Shown: one piece after another, positions 1-7,816 of the stretch | How positions within the stretch are numbered: the first letter of the stretch is position 1 | Layout: each line of letters opens with the position of its first letter | NCBI GenBank assembly: GCA_030592145.1 | Contig: JAUVKJ010000008.1 | Span: 1 to 15,530 of the forward strand | Reading direction: 5' to 3' | From: Bacteroides sp. | Lineage (GTDB): Bacteria > Bacteroidota > Bacteroidia > Bacteroidales > SM23-62 | Length of the DNA stretch: 15,530 nucleotides | Notes under the pieces: generated by a model | Database searches by the model: none | Told to the model about the DNA's origin: nothing | Seen by the model: only the letters and a program-made list of their open reading frames with translations | Made by a program: the position numbers and the translations under genes

Positions 1-573
1 GGCAAGGGTTTGAGAGAGATCCACAATCCTTCCGAGATTCTGCTCTCCCACGGGGATGAGAACATGAGCGGTATAGCCATCGCCGCCACACTCAACGGGA
101 ACCGGCCTTTTTTAATCGAAGTGCAGTCACTCGTTAGCAGCGCTGTTTACGGAACCCCCCAGCGGTCCTGTACCGGCTTTGACATCCGGCGCCTGAATAT
201 GCTCCTGGCCGTCCTTGAAAAAAGAGCGGGATTCCGGCTCGGGTCCAAAGATGTTTTCCTGAATATCGCCGGGGGAATAAAAGTTGACGACCCGGCCATC
301 GATCTGGCGGTCACGGTAGCCATTCTTTCTTCAAGCGTGGATATCCCTGTTGATAAATCCCTTTGCTTTGCTGCTGAAGTGGGACTCTCAGGCGAGGTGA
401 GGCCGGTCAGCCGGATCGAACAGAGAATTGCAGAAGCCGAAAAACTGGGCTTCAAAACCATTTTTGTTTCCAAATACAATAAAAAGGGACTGGATCATTC
501 CAAATACAAGATCGGTATAAAATTTGCAAGTAAGGTTGAAGAAGTATTTAAACAGATGTTCCCCCATGGCTGA
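1..573 (+). CDS. radA: DNA repair protein RadA, C-terminal part (5' end outside window)
   Basis: RadA (Sms) is a RecA-related ATPase that promotes branch migration and processing of recombination intermediates. Only about the last 190 residues are present. The reading frame is open from base 1, so the true start lies upstream, and the TTG at base 10 should not be taken as a start. The visible part is the Lon-protease-like C-terminal domain: a LREIHNPSEILLS stretch as found just after the RadA KNRFG region, then AGGIKVDDPAIDLAVTVAIL, then AAEVGLSGEVRPV followed by a QRIAEAEKLGF helix. The zinc finger, Walker A and KNRFG motifs would lie upstream and cannot be checked. The stop codon (571-573) lies inside the start region of the next gene, suggesting co-transcription and translational coupling. 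The family assignment is firm. Confidence 0.95.
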   Translation, partial: GKGLREIHNPSEILLSHGDENMSGIAIAATLNGNRPFLIEVQSLVSSAVYGTPQRSCTGFDIRRLNMLLAVLEKRAGFRLGSKDVFLNIAGGIKVDDPAIDLAVTVAILSSSVDIPVDKSLCFAAEVGLSGEVRPVSRIEQRIAEAEKLGFKTIFVSKYNKKGLDHSKYKIGIKFASKVEEVFKQMFPHG

Positions 574-1042
574 AACGAACCCGAATACACTGTTGCGGAA
601 AGATTATAAACCTTCTTTCGAACCCTATGAGATCATGGTTCCCGAGATCCAGAGCGGAGATACCTATTATTTCGATACGGAAAGCGGATTGAAATACCAG
701 GTGAGATTTGGCAAAAAAAGAGACAACTACCTTGGCAATATCATTAATTTCAGCGTACTGAGTGAAGAATTTGAGGACGAGTATTCCGAAACCAACCGTG
801 GGGAGGTATACCGCATCATTGCCACCGTTATCGAGATTGTCCGCATTTATCACGAAAACCACGAACATTCCGATACCTATGAGTTTACAGGAGAGTTCAA
901 GGATGAACATGATGCACAGGCTGTCTCCATCCGGTCCCGCCTGTATTACCGCTATGCCATGCGGATACTGAGTAAGAACTGGAAAGCCGAACTTGAAGGA
1001 AACAAGGTTACCATCCATAAGATCCACCCGAACGGGATTTGA
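566..1042 (+). CDS. Small conserved-looking protein of unknown function (158 aa)
   Basis: The ATG at 566 is preferred over an in-frame TTG at 524. It overlaps the radA stop by 8 nt, a common coupled arrangement, whereas the extra residues from 524 are basic and unlike the rest. I do not recognise the family with certainty. The protein is acidic and soluble-looking, with no signal peptide or membrane segment. The N-terminal half has beta-type stretches (DTYYFDTESGLKYQVRF). The second half has a helix (VYRIIATVIEIVRIYHEN), a strand (DTYEFTGEF), and an Arg/Tyr-rich helix (SIRSRLYYRYAMRIL) ending in NW. That order loosely resembles small Bacteroidota hypothetical proteins of the DUF6934 type, a weak comparison from memory. 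It lies 24 nt before the ABC ATPase gene, so it may share a transcript with both neighbours. I propose no function. Confidence 0.82.
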   Translation: MAETNPNTLLRKDYKPSFEPYEIMVPEIQSGDTYYFDTESGLKYQVRFGKKRDNYLGNIINFSVLSEEFEDEYSETNRGEVYRIIATVIEIVRIYHENHEHSDTYEFTGEFKDEHDAQAVSIRSRLYYRYAMRILSKNWKAELEGNKVTIHKIHPNGI

Positions 1043-1066
1043 ATTATTGCACCATAATCCGGAGCC

Positions 1067-2857
1067 GTGCTTACTGTTAAAAACCTGTACATAACGCTTA
1101 ATGAAGGCGCTCTTTCAAAAAAGGTCGTTGAAAACATTTCCTTCACGCTGAAACCCGGGGAATCTCTTGGCATTGTTGGGGAATCCGGGTCCGGAAAAAC
1201 CATCACAGCCCTTTCCCTCCTGCAATTATTGCCCCCGGGTATGAAGATCTCCCGTGGACAGATCCTTCTTGAAAAGCCCGGGGGTACAGACCTTGCCGTG
1301 CTCAGTGAAAAACAAATGCAGGCTTACAGGGGAAAGGTGATCGCCATGATCTTTCAGGAGCCCATGAGCAGCCTGAACCCATCCATGCGCTGCGGTGACC
1401 AGATCAGTGAGGCCGTGCGCCTTCACGTGAGACTTTCTGCATGGGATGCAAGGGCCAGAACCCTTTCCCTTCTGGAGGAGGTTCATCTCCCCGCGGAACC
1501 CGGTTTTTATGGTAAGTATCCACATCAGTTGAGCGGGGGACAAAGACAGCGGGTGATGATCGCCATGGCCCTGGCCGGCAACCCGGATATCCTGATCGCC
1601 GATGAACCAACTACCGCACTCGATGTGACGGTCCAGAAAAAGATCCTGCGACTGCTGACCGAGATCAGGCAAAACCGGCAGATGAGCATACTTTTTATAT
1701 CCCATGATCTTGGCGTGATCCGTTCGGTATGCGAGAATACTCTGGTGATGTATCAAGGAAAGATCGTGGAATCGGGAAGGGTCGCGGAGCTGTTCAGCAG
1801 GCCGAAGCATCCCTATACCCGCGGATTAATCGCCTGCCGGCCGTTGCCGGGTAATAAACCACACCGCCTTCATACCCTGGCCGATTTTATGGACCAGGGG
1901 GATCAAATAGACTCCCAAGGAGAATTGCCAGATGACCTGACCGAACAGACGAGTTTTCGGGCAGTGAAACCGGGAATGGAGAGCGAGCTACCTGAATCGA
2001 AACAAGACCTGGCGATCACGCAGAGCAAACCATCGGAATCGCCGGAAAGTGCCCCGCCATTGCTGGAAAATGCCCCGCCATTGCTGGAGGTCAGGAACCT
2101 GCAAGTCGTATATACCCTGAAAAGGAATTTTTTCGGGAAAGCAACAAAGAGCCTCCACGCTGTTGATGGGATTAGTTTCAGGATCGATCCCGGAGAACCG
2201 CTCGGACTCATCGGAGAATCGGGCTGCGGAAAATCGACCCTGGGCCGGAGCCTCATCCGGCTGATACAATCGCGTGAAGGAGAGATTCTATTCCAGGGCA
2301 CCCCGGTTTCATCCCTGAAAGGAAAAGAACTCAATGAATTCAGGCGAAAAGTCCAGTTTATTTTCCAGGATCCCTATTCCTCCCTTAATCCCAGGATCGC
2401 CGTAGGACCCTCCATTATGGAAGTCATGCGGGTGCATGGTATCCACAGGGAAAGGAAGGAAAGAAAGAGTGCGGCACTTGAGCTACTTGGCAGGGTTAGA
2501 CTCTCACCGGAACATTTTAACCGATATCCCCATGAGTTTTCAGGGGGACAAAGACAGAGGATCGGCCTGGCCCGGGCCCTGGCAACCGGACCGGAACTGA
2601 TTATCTGCGATGAATCTGTTTCCTCCCTGGACGTCTCCGTACAGGCCCGGATCCTGAACCTGCTCAATGATCTGAAAGACAGCCTTGGCCTGACCTACCT
2701 GTTTATCTCGCACGACCTTTCTGTGGTCCGGTACATGTCCGGTCGTATCCTGGTCATGAAAGACGGGAAACTGGTGGAGCAGGGGTACGGGGAGGAGGTA
2801 TTTTCGAATCCTTCATCGGATTACACAAAGGAACTGATCGATTCAATCCTCCATTAG
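1067..2857 (+). CDS. Peptide-type ABC importer, two fused ATP-binding subunits (DppD-DppF/YejF-like)
   Basis: This 596-residue cytoplasmic protein carries two complete nucleotide-binding domains that would energise uptake of oligopeptides or related substrates. Domain 1 has Walker A GESGSGKT at 38-45, signature LSGGQRQR at 155-162 and Walker B ILIADEP at 175-181. It is followed by the HPYTRGL oligopeptide-transporter tail. Domain 2 has Walker A GESGCGKST at 383-391, signature SGGQRQR at 492-498 and Walker B LIICDES at 511-517. A hydrophilic linker of roughly 80 residues joins them and contains a short tandem duplication. The GTG at 1067 is the start, because an in-frame TAA sits at 1055-1057 and no earlier start lies between. 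The DES at 515-517 replaces the usual DEP, but the catalytic Glu is kept. No permease or binding-protein genes are in the window, so the partner is elsewhere and the substrate is not determinable. Single-chain double ATPases of this type include YejF and GsiA. Confidence 0.93.
   Translation: MLTVKNLYITLNEGALSKKVVENISFTLKPGESLGIVGESGSGKTITALSLLQLLPPGMKISRGQILLEKPGGTDLAVLSEKQMQAYRGKVIAMIFQEPMSSLNPSMRCGDQISEAVRLHVRLSAWDARARTLSLLEEVHLPAEPGFYGKYPHQLSGGQRQRVMIAMALAGNPDILIADEPTTALDVTVQKKILRLLTEIRQNRQMSILFISHDLGVIRSVCENTLVMYQGKIVESGRVAELFSRPKHPYTRGLIACRPLPGNKPHRLHTLADFMDQGDQIDSQGELPDDLTEQTSFRAVKPGMESELPESKQDLAITQSKPSESPESAPPLLENAPPLLEVRNLQVVYTLKRNFFGKATKSLHAVDGISFRIDPGEPLGLIGESGCGKSTLGRSLIRLIQSREGEILFQGTPVSSLKGKELNEFRRKVQFIFQDPYSSLNPRIAVGPSIMEVMRVHGIHRERKERKSAALELLGRVRLSPEHFNRYPHEFSGGQRQRIGLARALATGPELIICDESVSSLDVSVQARILNLLNDLKDSLGLTYLFISHDLSVVRYMSGRILVMKDGKLVEQGYGEEVFSNPSSDYTKELIDSILH
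2050..2088 (+). repeat. Two-copy tandem duplication (21-bp period) in the ABC linker
   Basis: An 18-base identical block occurs at 2050-2067 and 2071-2088 with a period of 21 bp, which keeps the frame. It encodes APPLLE twice, separated by Asn. It sits in the linker just before the second ATP-binding domain begins (LLEVRNLQ). This looks like recent slippage in a length-tolerant linker. Confidence 0.85.
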
Positions 2858-2864
2858 GGCGGCT

Positions 2865-2955
2865 GTCATCCTTTGAGTCATCCTGAGTTTTGCTCAGGAT
2901 CTGACAAGATGCTGAAGCCCCGAAACAAATTCGGGGCAGGCAAGTTCAGTATGAC
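2865..2955. repeat. Composite palindromic intergenic element bounded by GTCAT/ATGAC
   Basis: The element begins with GTCAT (2865-2869) and ends with ATGAC (2951-2955). Inside are an 8-bp stem ATCCTGAG/CTCAGGAT (2880-2887 with 2893-2900, loop TTTTG) and a 7-bp stem CCCCGAA/TTCGGGG (2918-2924 with 2930-2936, loop ACAAA). Outer CTGAA/TTCAG arms enclose the second stem. From memory, elements starting GTCATCCTGAG and ending with the complementary end are widespread between Bacteroidota genes. That dispersal cannot be verified within one window. It lies between two convergent genes, where it could also form part of a bidirectional termination region. Confidence 0.6.
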
Positions 2956-2963
2956 GTCGGGAC

Positions 2964-3010
2964 GGGCAAGCCTGCCCTAGCCTGCCCCGATGAAGATCGG
3001 GGGTGCAGGC
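2964..3010. terminator. Stacked GC-rich hairpins between convergent genes
   Basis: Two hairpins lie between the stop codons of the plus-strand ABC gene and the minus-strand PBP gene. The first is GGGCA/TGCCC (2964-2968 with 2973-2977). The second has outer stem GCCTGC/GCAGGC (2980-2985 with 3005-3010) and inner stem CCCGAT/ATCGGG (2986-2991 with 2996-3001, loop GAAG). GCCTGCCC also occurs twice in direct orientation (2970-2977 and 2980-2987). No T-run follows on either strand, so this is not a textbook intrinsic terminator. A role in terminating either transcript is inferred from position and stem stability. Confidence 0.45.
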
Positions 3011-3016
3011 CGGGGT

Positions 3017-5380
3017 TCAGGGCATCTTGAAGTCCTCTTCCCAGAGCTCGTAATCGAAGGTATTGGTCACGCCGCTGATATCGTCCGGGCAATCCAGGAT
3101 CAGGTTAAAATTGGGGGGTTTTTCAAATTTGTCCAGAACGGTTACCCCGCGTGTACTGTCGGCATAGACTTTTTGCATGAAAAGTCCGTAGATGGGCAGG
3201 GCCATGTTGGCTCCCTGTCCCAGGGACATCTGGTCAAAATGGATTGACCGGTCGTCTCCGCCCACCCAGACGCCTGCCACAAGATTGGGAGTGATCCCCA
3301 TGTACCAGCCGTCGGAATGGTTCTGGGTGGTCCCGGTCTTCCCTCCCATTTCCGCCTCGATCTCATAGACCGTCCGGATACGGTAGGTTGCCGTTCCGCC
3401 ATCCACAACGCCTTTCAGTAGGTCTACCATCAGGTAGGCGGTTTTCTCGGAAATGGCTTCGCTCTGCCTGGCCTGGAAGGTTGACAGGAGATTCCCGTTT
3501 TTGTCCTCGATCCGGGTCACGAAGATAGGCTCTATGTAAACCCCCTTATTGGCGTAAGTGCTGTATGCCCCTACCATCTCGTAAAGGGTGACATCGGAGG
3601 TCCCGTAAATAATGGAATTCACCGGCATGATAAAACTTCTGACGCCCATTTTTTTTATTACATCATCGACGATTGCCTGCGGAGGGTATTGTTTTACCAG
3701 CCAGGCGGAGATATTATTGATCGAATGTGCGAGCCCGAATCTCAGGGTCACCCTCATCCCCAGATAACGCTTGCTGCTCCGGGGTTGCCATATTGAATCC
3801 CGGTCGATAAAGGTCTGCGGAACGTTGATCACCTTGTCACAGGGGGAAGCGCCTTCCTGCATGGCAAGGGTATAGAGGAAGGGTTTGAAGATGGACCCGG
3901 CCTGACGGCCTCCCATGGTGATGGGGTCGTATTTGAAATACTTGAAATTGGGTCCCCCGACATAGGCCCTCACATATCCTGTTTTCGGGTCCATGGCCAT
4001 TATCGCGGCCCGCAGGAAATACTTGTACCAGATTATGGAATCCAGCGGAGACATGATGGTATCCTTTTCGCCTTCCCAGGAAAACACGATCATTTCGACC
4101 GGGGTATTGAATGAACGCTCTATTGAATCCATTGACACCCCGGCGTTCCTCAGCCTGCGGTAGCGCTCTGAATTCCGGGTGGACCGTTTGATAAGCCGTT
4201 CAATCTGTTCTTTTTCCAGGTCTTCCGAAAAGGGGGCTGCCGGACTCCCCTCCTTCTCAAGGTAAAAAGCCTCCTGCAGGTTGCCGGCAAGATGCTCGAC
4301 CACGGATTCTTCGGCATACTGCTGCAGCTTGCTGTCAATAGTTGTGTAGATCCGGAGCCCGTCCCGGTATATATTATAAGGAGAACCGTCCGGCTTCAGG
4401 TTTTTATGTGTCCACCCGAAAAGCGGGTTTTCCGCCCACTGGATGGAATCCTTCTCATACTGGCTGAACATGAAATACTCTCTGCGTTCTGGTTTGTCCT
4501 TGCTCATGATCTTGGCCAGGTACTGCCTCAGGTAGGTCGCCAGTCCAACGTTATGATCCTGAACCCGGTAATTAAGCTCAATGGGGAGAATCGAGAGGGA
4601 GTCAAACTCCTCTTCCGTCAGGAATTCGTATTTCAGCATCTGACCCAGCACGATGTTTCGCCTGGACCGGGACCTTCCGGGGTTTTTCACCGGAGAGTAT
4701 CGGGTGGGAGCTTTTAGCAGACCCACAAGCACAGCGGCCTGTTCCACCGTGACGGAGTCGGAAGAGGTATCGAAGAACACATCGCAGGCAGTTTTAATAC
4801 CGTAAGTATTATGCCCGAAAGAAACCGTGTTCAGATACATTACCAGGATCTCGTTTTTGGTATAGTTTCTTTCCAGCTTGACTGATGTATTCCACTCCTT
4901 GAACTTTGAAACGCCCAGTTTTAAATAGCGCCTGATCTTCCAGCTGTAATAGGTGGTGTCACGAGGATAAAGATTCTTGGCCAGCTGCTGTGTGATGGTA
5001 CTGCCCCCACCGGCATCCTGCCGCAGGAGTACGGATTTGACCAGCATTCTTGCTGTACCTCTCGCGTCAACCCCCGAATGCCTGTGGAAGCGGATGTCCT
5101 CGGTGGCGATCAGGGCATTGACCAGATTGAGTGAAAGATCGTCAAAATCCACATAGGTTCGGTTCTCCAGGTAAAACGGACCCAGGAGCACAGAATCGGC
5201 TGAATAGACTTCCGAGGCCAGGTTGTTCTTCGGGTTTTCCAGGTCCTCAAAGGTGGGGACATACCCCAGCTTCCCTTTTCCCAGGAGGATAAACATCAGG
5301 GAAAGCACCAGGAAAGGAATGGAATAGATGCCCCATAAAAAAATAAGGTATTTTTTCCAACGCCGCGGAATATTTGACAT
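3017..5380 (-). CDS. mrcA: Class A penicillin-binding protein (PBP1A-type transglycosylase/transpeptidase)
   Basis: This 787-residue bifunctional peptidoglycan synthase polymerises glycan strands from lipid II and cross-links stem peptides in the periplasm. A short basic cytoplasmic N-terminus is followed by one membrane anchor at about 11-33. The GT51 glycosyltransferase domain shows ATEDIRFHRHSGVD with catalytic Glu94, then GGGSTITQQLAKNLY from about 124, and later EILVMYLNTVSFG. The transpeptidase domain has all three motifs: SIFK with nucleophile Ser496, SIN at 553-555, and KTG at 681-683 followed by TTQNHSDGWYMG. The protein ends with a short tail after the GVWVGGDD region. The start ATG (complement of 5378-5380) immediately precedes the basic-plus-hydrophobic anchor, as expected. 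It is transcribed divergently from topA, with 110 bp between them, and converges on the ABC gene. No key residue appears to be missing. Confidence 0.96.
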   Translation of the reverse strand: MSNIPRRWKKYLIFLWGIYSIPFLVLSLMFILLGKGKLGYVPTFEDLENPKNNLASEVYSADSVLLGPFYLENRTYVDFDDLSLNLVNALIATEDIRFHRHSGVDARGTARMLVKSVLLRQDAGGGSTITQQLAKNLYPRDTTYYSWKIRRYLKLGVSKFKEWNTSVKLERNYTKNEILVMYLNTVSFGHNTYGIKTACDVFFDTSSDSVTVEQAAVLVGLLKAPTRYSPVKNPGRSRSRRNIVLGQMLKYEFLTEEEFDSLSILPIELNYRVQDHNVGLATYLRQYLAKIMSKDKPERREYFMFSQYEKDSIQWAENPLFGWTHKNLKPDGSPYNIYRDGLRIYTTIDSKLQQYAEESVVEHLAGNLQEAFYLEKEGSPAAPFSEDLEKEQIERLIKRSTRNSERYRRLRNAGVSMDSIERSFNTPVEMIVFSWEGEKDTIMSPLDSIIWYKYFLRAAIMAMDPKTGYVRAYVGGPNFKYFKYDPITMGGRQAGSIFKPFLYTLAMQEGASPCDKVINVPQTFIDRDSIWQPRSSKRYLGMRVTLRFGLAHSINNISAWLVKQYPPQAIVDDVIKKMGVRSFIMPVNSIIYGTSDVTLYEMVGAYSTYANKGVYIEPIFVTRIEDKNGNLLSTFQARQSEAISEKTAYLMVDLLKGVVDGGTATYRIRTVYEIEAEMGGKTGTTQNHSDGWYMGITPNLVAGVWVGGDDRSIHFDQMSLGQGANMALPIYGLFMQKVYADSTRGVTVLDKFEKPPNFNLILDCPDDISGVTNTFDYELWEEDFKMP

Positions 5381-5426
5381 ACAGGCTATATTTTGCGACT
5401 AAATTACTAATAAATTAAATTAAAAT

Positions 5427-5458
5427 TTTGAAGATCGCCTTTGTTTTATTTTACTTTG
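5427..5458 (+). promoter_or_regulatory. Putative Bacteroidota-type promoter of topA
   Basis: TTTG at 5427-5430 is separated by exactly 20 nt from TTACTTTG at 5451-5458. This fits the Bacteroidota housekeeping pattern (-33 TTTG, about 19-21 nt, -7 TAnnTTTG) with one mismatch in the -7 box. Transcription would begin near 5465, giving a leader of about 25 nt before the ATG at 5491. The 5400-5430 stretch is strongly AT-rich and must also hold the promoter of the divergent PBP gene, for which I see no convincing boxes. Confidence 0.55.
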
Positions 5459-5490
5459 TGGTGTTTTAACCAATCGAACAGGTATTTGAA

Positions 5491-7803
5491 ATGGAAGAGA
5501 ATTTAGTTATCGTTGAGTCACCGGCTAAGGCAAATACCATCAGCAATTTTCTTGGTAAGGGTTTTACGGTAAAATCAAGTTTTGGTCACATCAGGGACCT
5601 TTCAAAAGATAATTTCGGAATCGATATCAAGAACAATTATACACCCGTATATATTATTCCTGATGATAAAAAAAAGGTCGTTGCCGAATTGAAAAAATCT
5701 GCAGGTGAGGCTGCCACCATCTGGCTGGCATCGGATGAGGACCGGGAGGGAGAAGCCATTGCCTGGCATCTTTCGGAAGTATTAAAACTGGATCCTGAAA
5801 AGACCCAAAGAATTGTTTTCCACGAGATCACAAAAACCGCCATTAAAGAGGCGATTGAGAATCCCAGGGAGATCAACCGTAACCTGGTCAACGCCCAGCA
5901 GGCCCGCAGGGTGCTGGACCGCCTGGTGGGTTTTGAGCTTTCTCCTCTGCTCTGGAAGAAGGTAAGACCTGCCCTTTCTGCCGGGCGTGTACAGAGTGTC
6001 GCCGTCCGCCTGATCGCCGAACGGGAAAACGAGATCGATTCATTTGAGTCCAACGCCTTTTTCCGTATCTCTGCACAGTTCGAGTTCCTGGACGAGTCAG
6101 GCAATAGCCATAAATTCCAGGCGGAGTTACCCTCACGGCTCAAGGATCGGGAAAAAGCCCATGAATTTTTATCCGCCTGCCGGAGTGCAGGTTTCCGGGT
6201 TCTTGATGTTACTAAAAAGCCTGTTAAGAAATCACCCGCACCCCCGTTCATCACTTCCACGCTCCAGCAGGAGGCCAGTCGGAAACTCGGGTTTTCAGTG
6301 GCCCGGACCATGAGCGTTGCCCAGCGACTGTATGAGAGCGGGAAGATCACTTATATGAGGACCGATTCTGTGAACCTGTCAAAATCAGCGCTTGCAGCAG
6401 CCCGTGATGTGATCGTGGAAGAGTTCGGAAAGGAATATTCAAAAACCAGGAACTTCACTACCCGGAGCAAGGGGGCTCAGGAAGCCCATGAAGCCATCCG
6501 CCCGACCTATCTCCAGAACAGGAGCGTGGCCGGGAACCGCCAGGAACAGAGGCTGTATGAACTGATCTGGAAACGGTGCCTCGCATCCCAGATGAGTGAG
6601 GCACAACTGGAAAAGACCACCGCCCGGATCAGGATATCCACCCTCCCTGAGCACCTGGTAGCCACCGGGGAGGTAATCCGCTTTGACGGGTTCCTCAAGG
6701 TATACATGGAATCGACCGACGATGAGCAGGGTGAACAGTCCAGTGGATTGCTTCCTCCGATGAAGGAAAACGATGATCTGAACCTCCTGAAAATGGAAGC
6801 TTCAGAGCGCTTTAACCAGTTCCCTCCGCGCTATACGGAAGCCAGCCTGGTCAAGAAAATGGAAGAGCTTGGCATCGGCCGTCCATCAACCTATGCACCT
6901 ACCATTTCAACCATACAGAACCGGGGCTACGTGGTCAAAGAAAACCGCGAGGGAGTAGAACGAAAATACTGCGTATGCAGCCTGGTTGGTGAGGATATCT
7001 CGGAAACAATCCGTACAGAGGTATATGGTAAGGAGAAGTCCAAGTTGTTTCCGACCGATATCGGGCAACTTGTAAACGATTTTCTGGTGGAGTATTTCAG
7101 CAATATCCTGGATTACAATTTCACGGCCAGTATTGAGAAGGAATTCGACAAGATCGCGGACGGTAAGCTGGAGTGGACCCGTATGATCGATAAATTCTAT
7201 CCCGGGTTTCACGGGCAGGTAGTCGAAACAGCACGGACCAGCCAGCGTCCGAAGGGCGAGCGGATCCTCGGTGCGGATCCCGGATCGGGCCGCCAGGTCA
7301 GCGTGAAGATCGGCAGGTTTGGTCCCATGGCCCAGATCGGCGAGGCAAGCGAAGAGGAAAAACCCCGGTTTGCCAGCTTACTGAAGAACCAGAGCATCAA
7401 GACCATTACCCTTGAGGAAGCCCTTTCATTGTTTAAACTGCCACGGACTATCGGGCATTTTGAGGATCAGGAAATCGTGATCGGGATTGGAAAATTCGGT
7501 CCCTATGCGCGGCATGCTGGTAAATTCTATTCTCTTGAAAAATCTGATAACCCTCTGAGCATAAGCCTTGAAAGGGCCATCGAACTGATTGATCATAAAA
7601 GGGAGCAGGACAAGAACAAGATCATACGGAAGTTCGAGGAAAATTCCGGTCTGCAAATTCTGAACGGAAAATGGGGTCCGTACATCAGCCTTGATAAGAA
7701 AAATTTCAGGATACCGAAAAGTAAAAAAGCAGAGGAGTTGGGTTATGGGGACTGTCTTGAGATCATCGAAAAAGCCAAAAAAGCCAAAAAGAAAAAGCAA
7801 TAA
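5491..7803 (+). CDS. topA: DNA topoisomerase I (type IA)
   Basis: This 770-residue enzyme relaxes negatively supercoiled DNA by passing one strand through a transient single-strand break. The N-terminal Toprim domain starts LVIVESPAKA (Glu9) and carries the acidic triad in SDEDREGE (Asp82, Asp84, Glu86 region). The active-site tyrosine is Tyr288 in ITYMRTDS. The conserved GIGRPSTYAPTI motif lies further on. The C-terminal part has no four-cysteine zinc fingers. It has about three Toprim-C repeats instead, each with a G-(R/K)-(F/W)-G-P core: GRFGP after about 600, GKFGP after about 654 and GKWGP after about 721. A Lys-rich tail (EKAKKAKKKKQ) follows. This architecture is usual for Bacteroidota TopA. 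The gene is probably transcribed with the downstream arginase-fold gene, 13 nt away. Confidence 0.97.
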   Translation: MEENLVIVESPAKANTISNFLGKGFTVKSSFGHIRDLSKDNFGIDIKNNYTPVYIIPDDKKKVVAELKKSAGEAATIWLASDEDREGEAIAWHLSEVLKLDPEKTQRIVFHEITKTAIKEAIENPREINRNLVNAQQARRVLDRLVGFELSPLLWKKVRPALSAGRVQSVAVRLIAERENEIDSFESNAFFRISAQFEFLDESGNSHKFQAELPSRLKDREKAHEFLSACRSAGFRVLDVTKKPVKKSPAPPFITSTLQQEASRKLGFSVARTMSVAQRLYESGKITYMRTDSVNLSKSALAAARDVIVEEFGKEYSKTRNFTTRSKGAQEAHEAIRPTYLQNRSVAGNRQEQRLYELIWKRCLASQMSEAQLEKTTARIRISTLPEHLVATGEVIRFDGFLKVYMESTDDEQGEQSSGLLPPMKENDDLNLLKMEASERFNQFPPRYTEASLVKKMEELGIGRPSTYAPTISTIQNRGYVVKENREGVERKYCVCSLVGEDISETIRTEVYGKEKSKLFPTDIGQLVNDFLVEYFSNILDYNFTASIEKEFDKIADGKLEWTRMIDKFYPGFHGQVVETARTSQRPKGERILGADPGSGRQVSVKIGRFGPMAQIGEASEEEKPRFASLLKNQSIKTITLEEALSLFKLPRTIGHFEDQEIVIGIGKFGPYARHAGKFYSLEKSDNPLSISLERAIELIDHKREQDKNKIIRKFEENSGLQILNGKWGPYISLDKKNFRIPKSKKAEELGYGDCLEIIEKAKKAKKKKQ

Positions 7804-7816
7804 GCACCCCAATTGA

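Noticed and set aside
10..573. TTG at base 10 as the start of an independent 187-codon gene
   Set aside because: The frame is open to the window edge and the sequence is the interior of RadA, so the gene simply begins upstream.
548..1027. Minus-strand frame of 159 codons opposite the small hypothetical gene
   Set aside because: The plus-strand frame fits the operon spacing and has balanced composition, while the minus frame reads as a hydrophobic shadow.
5637..6350. Open reading frame of 237 codons on the minus strand inside topA
   Set aside because: It is Ser/Arg-rich shadow coding antisense to a well-conserved topA region, with no domain signature.
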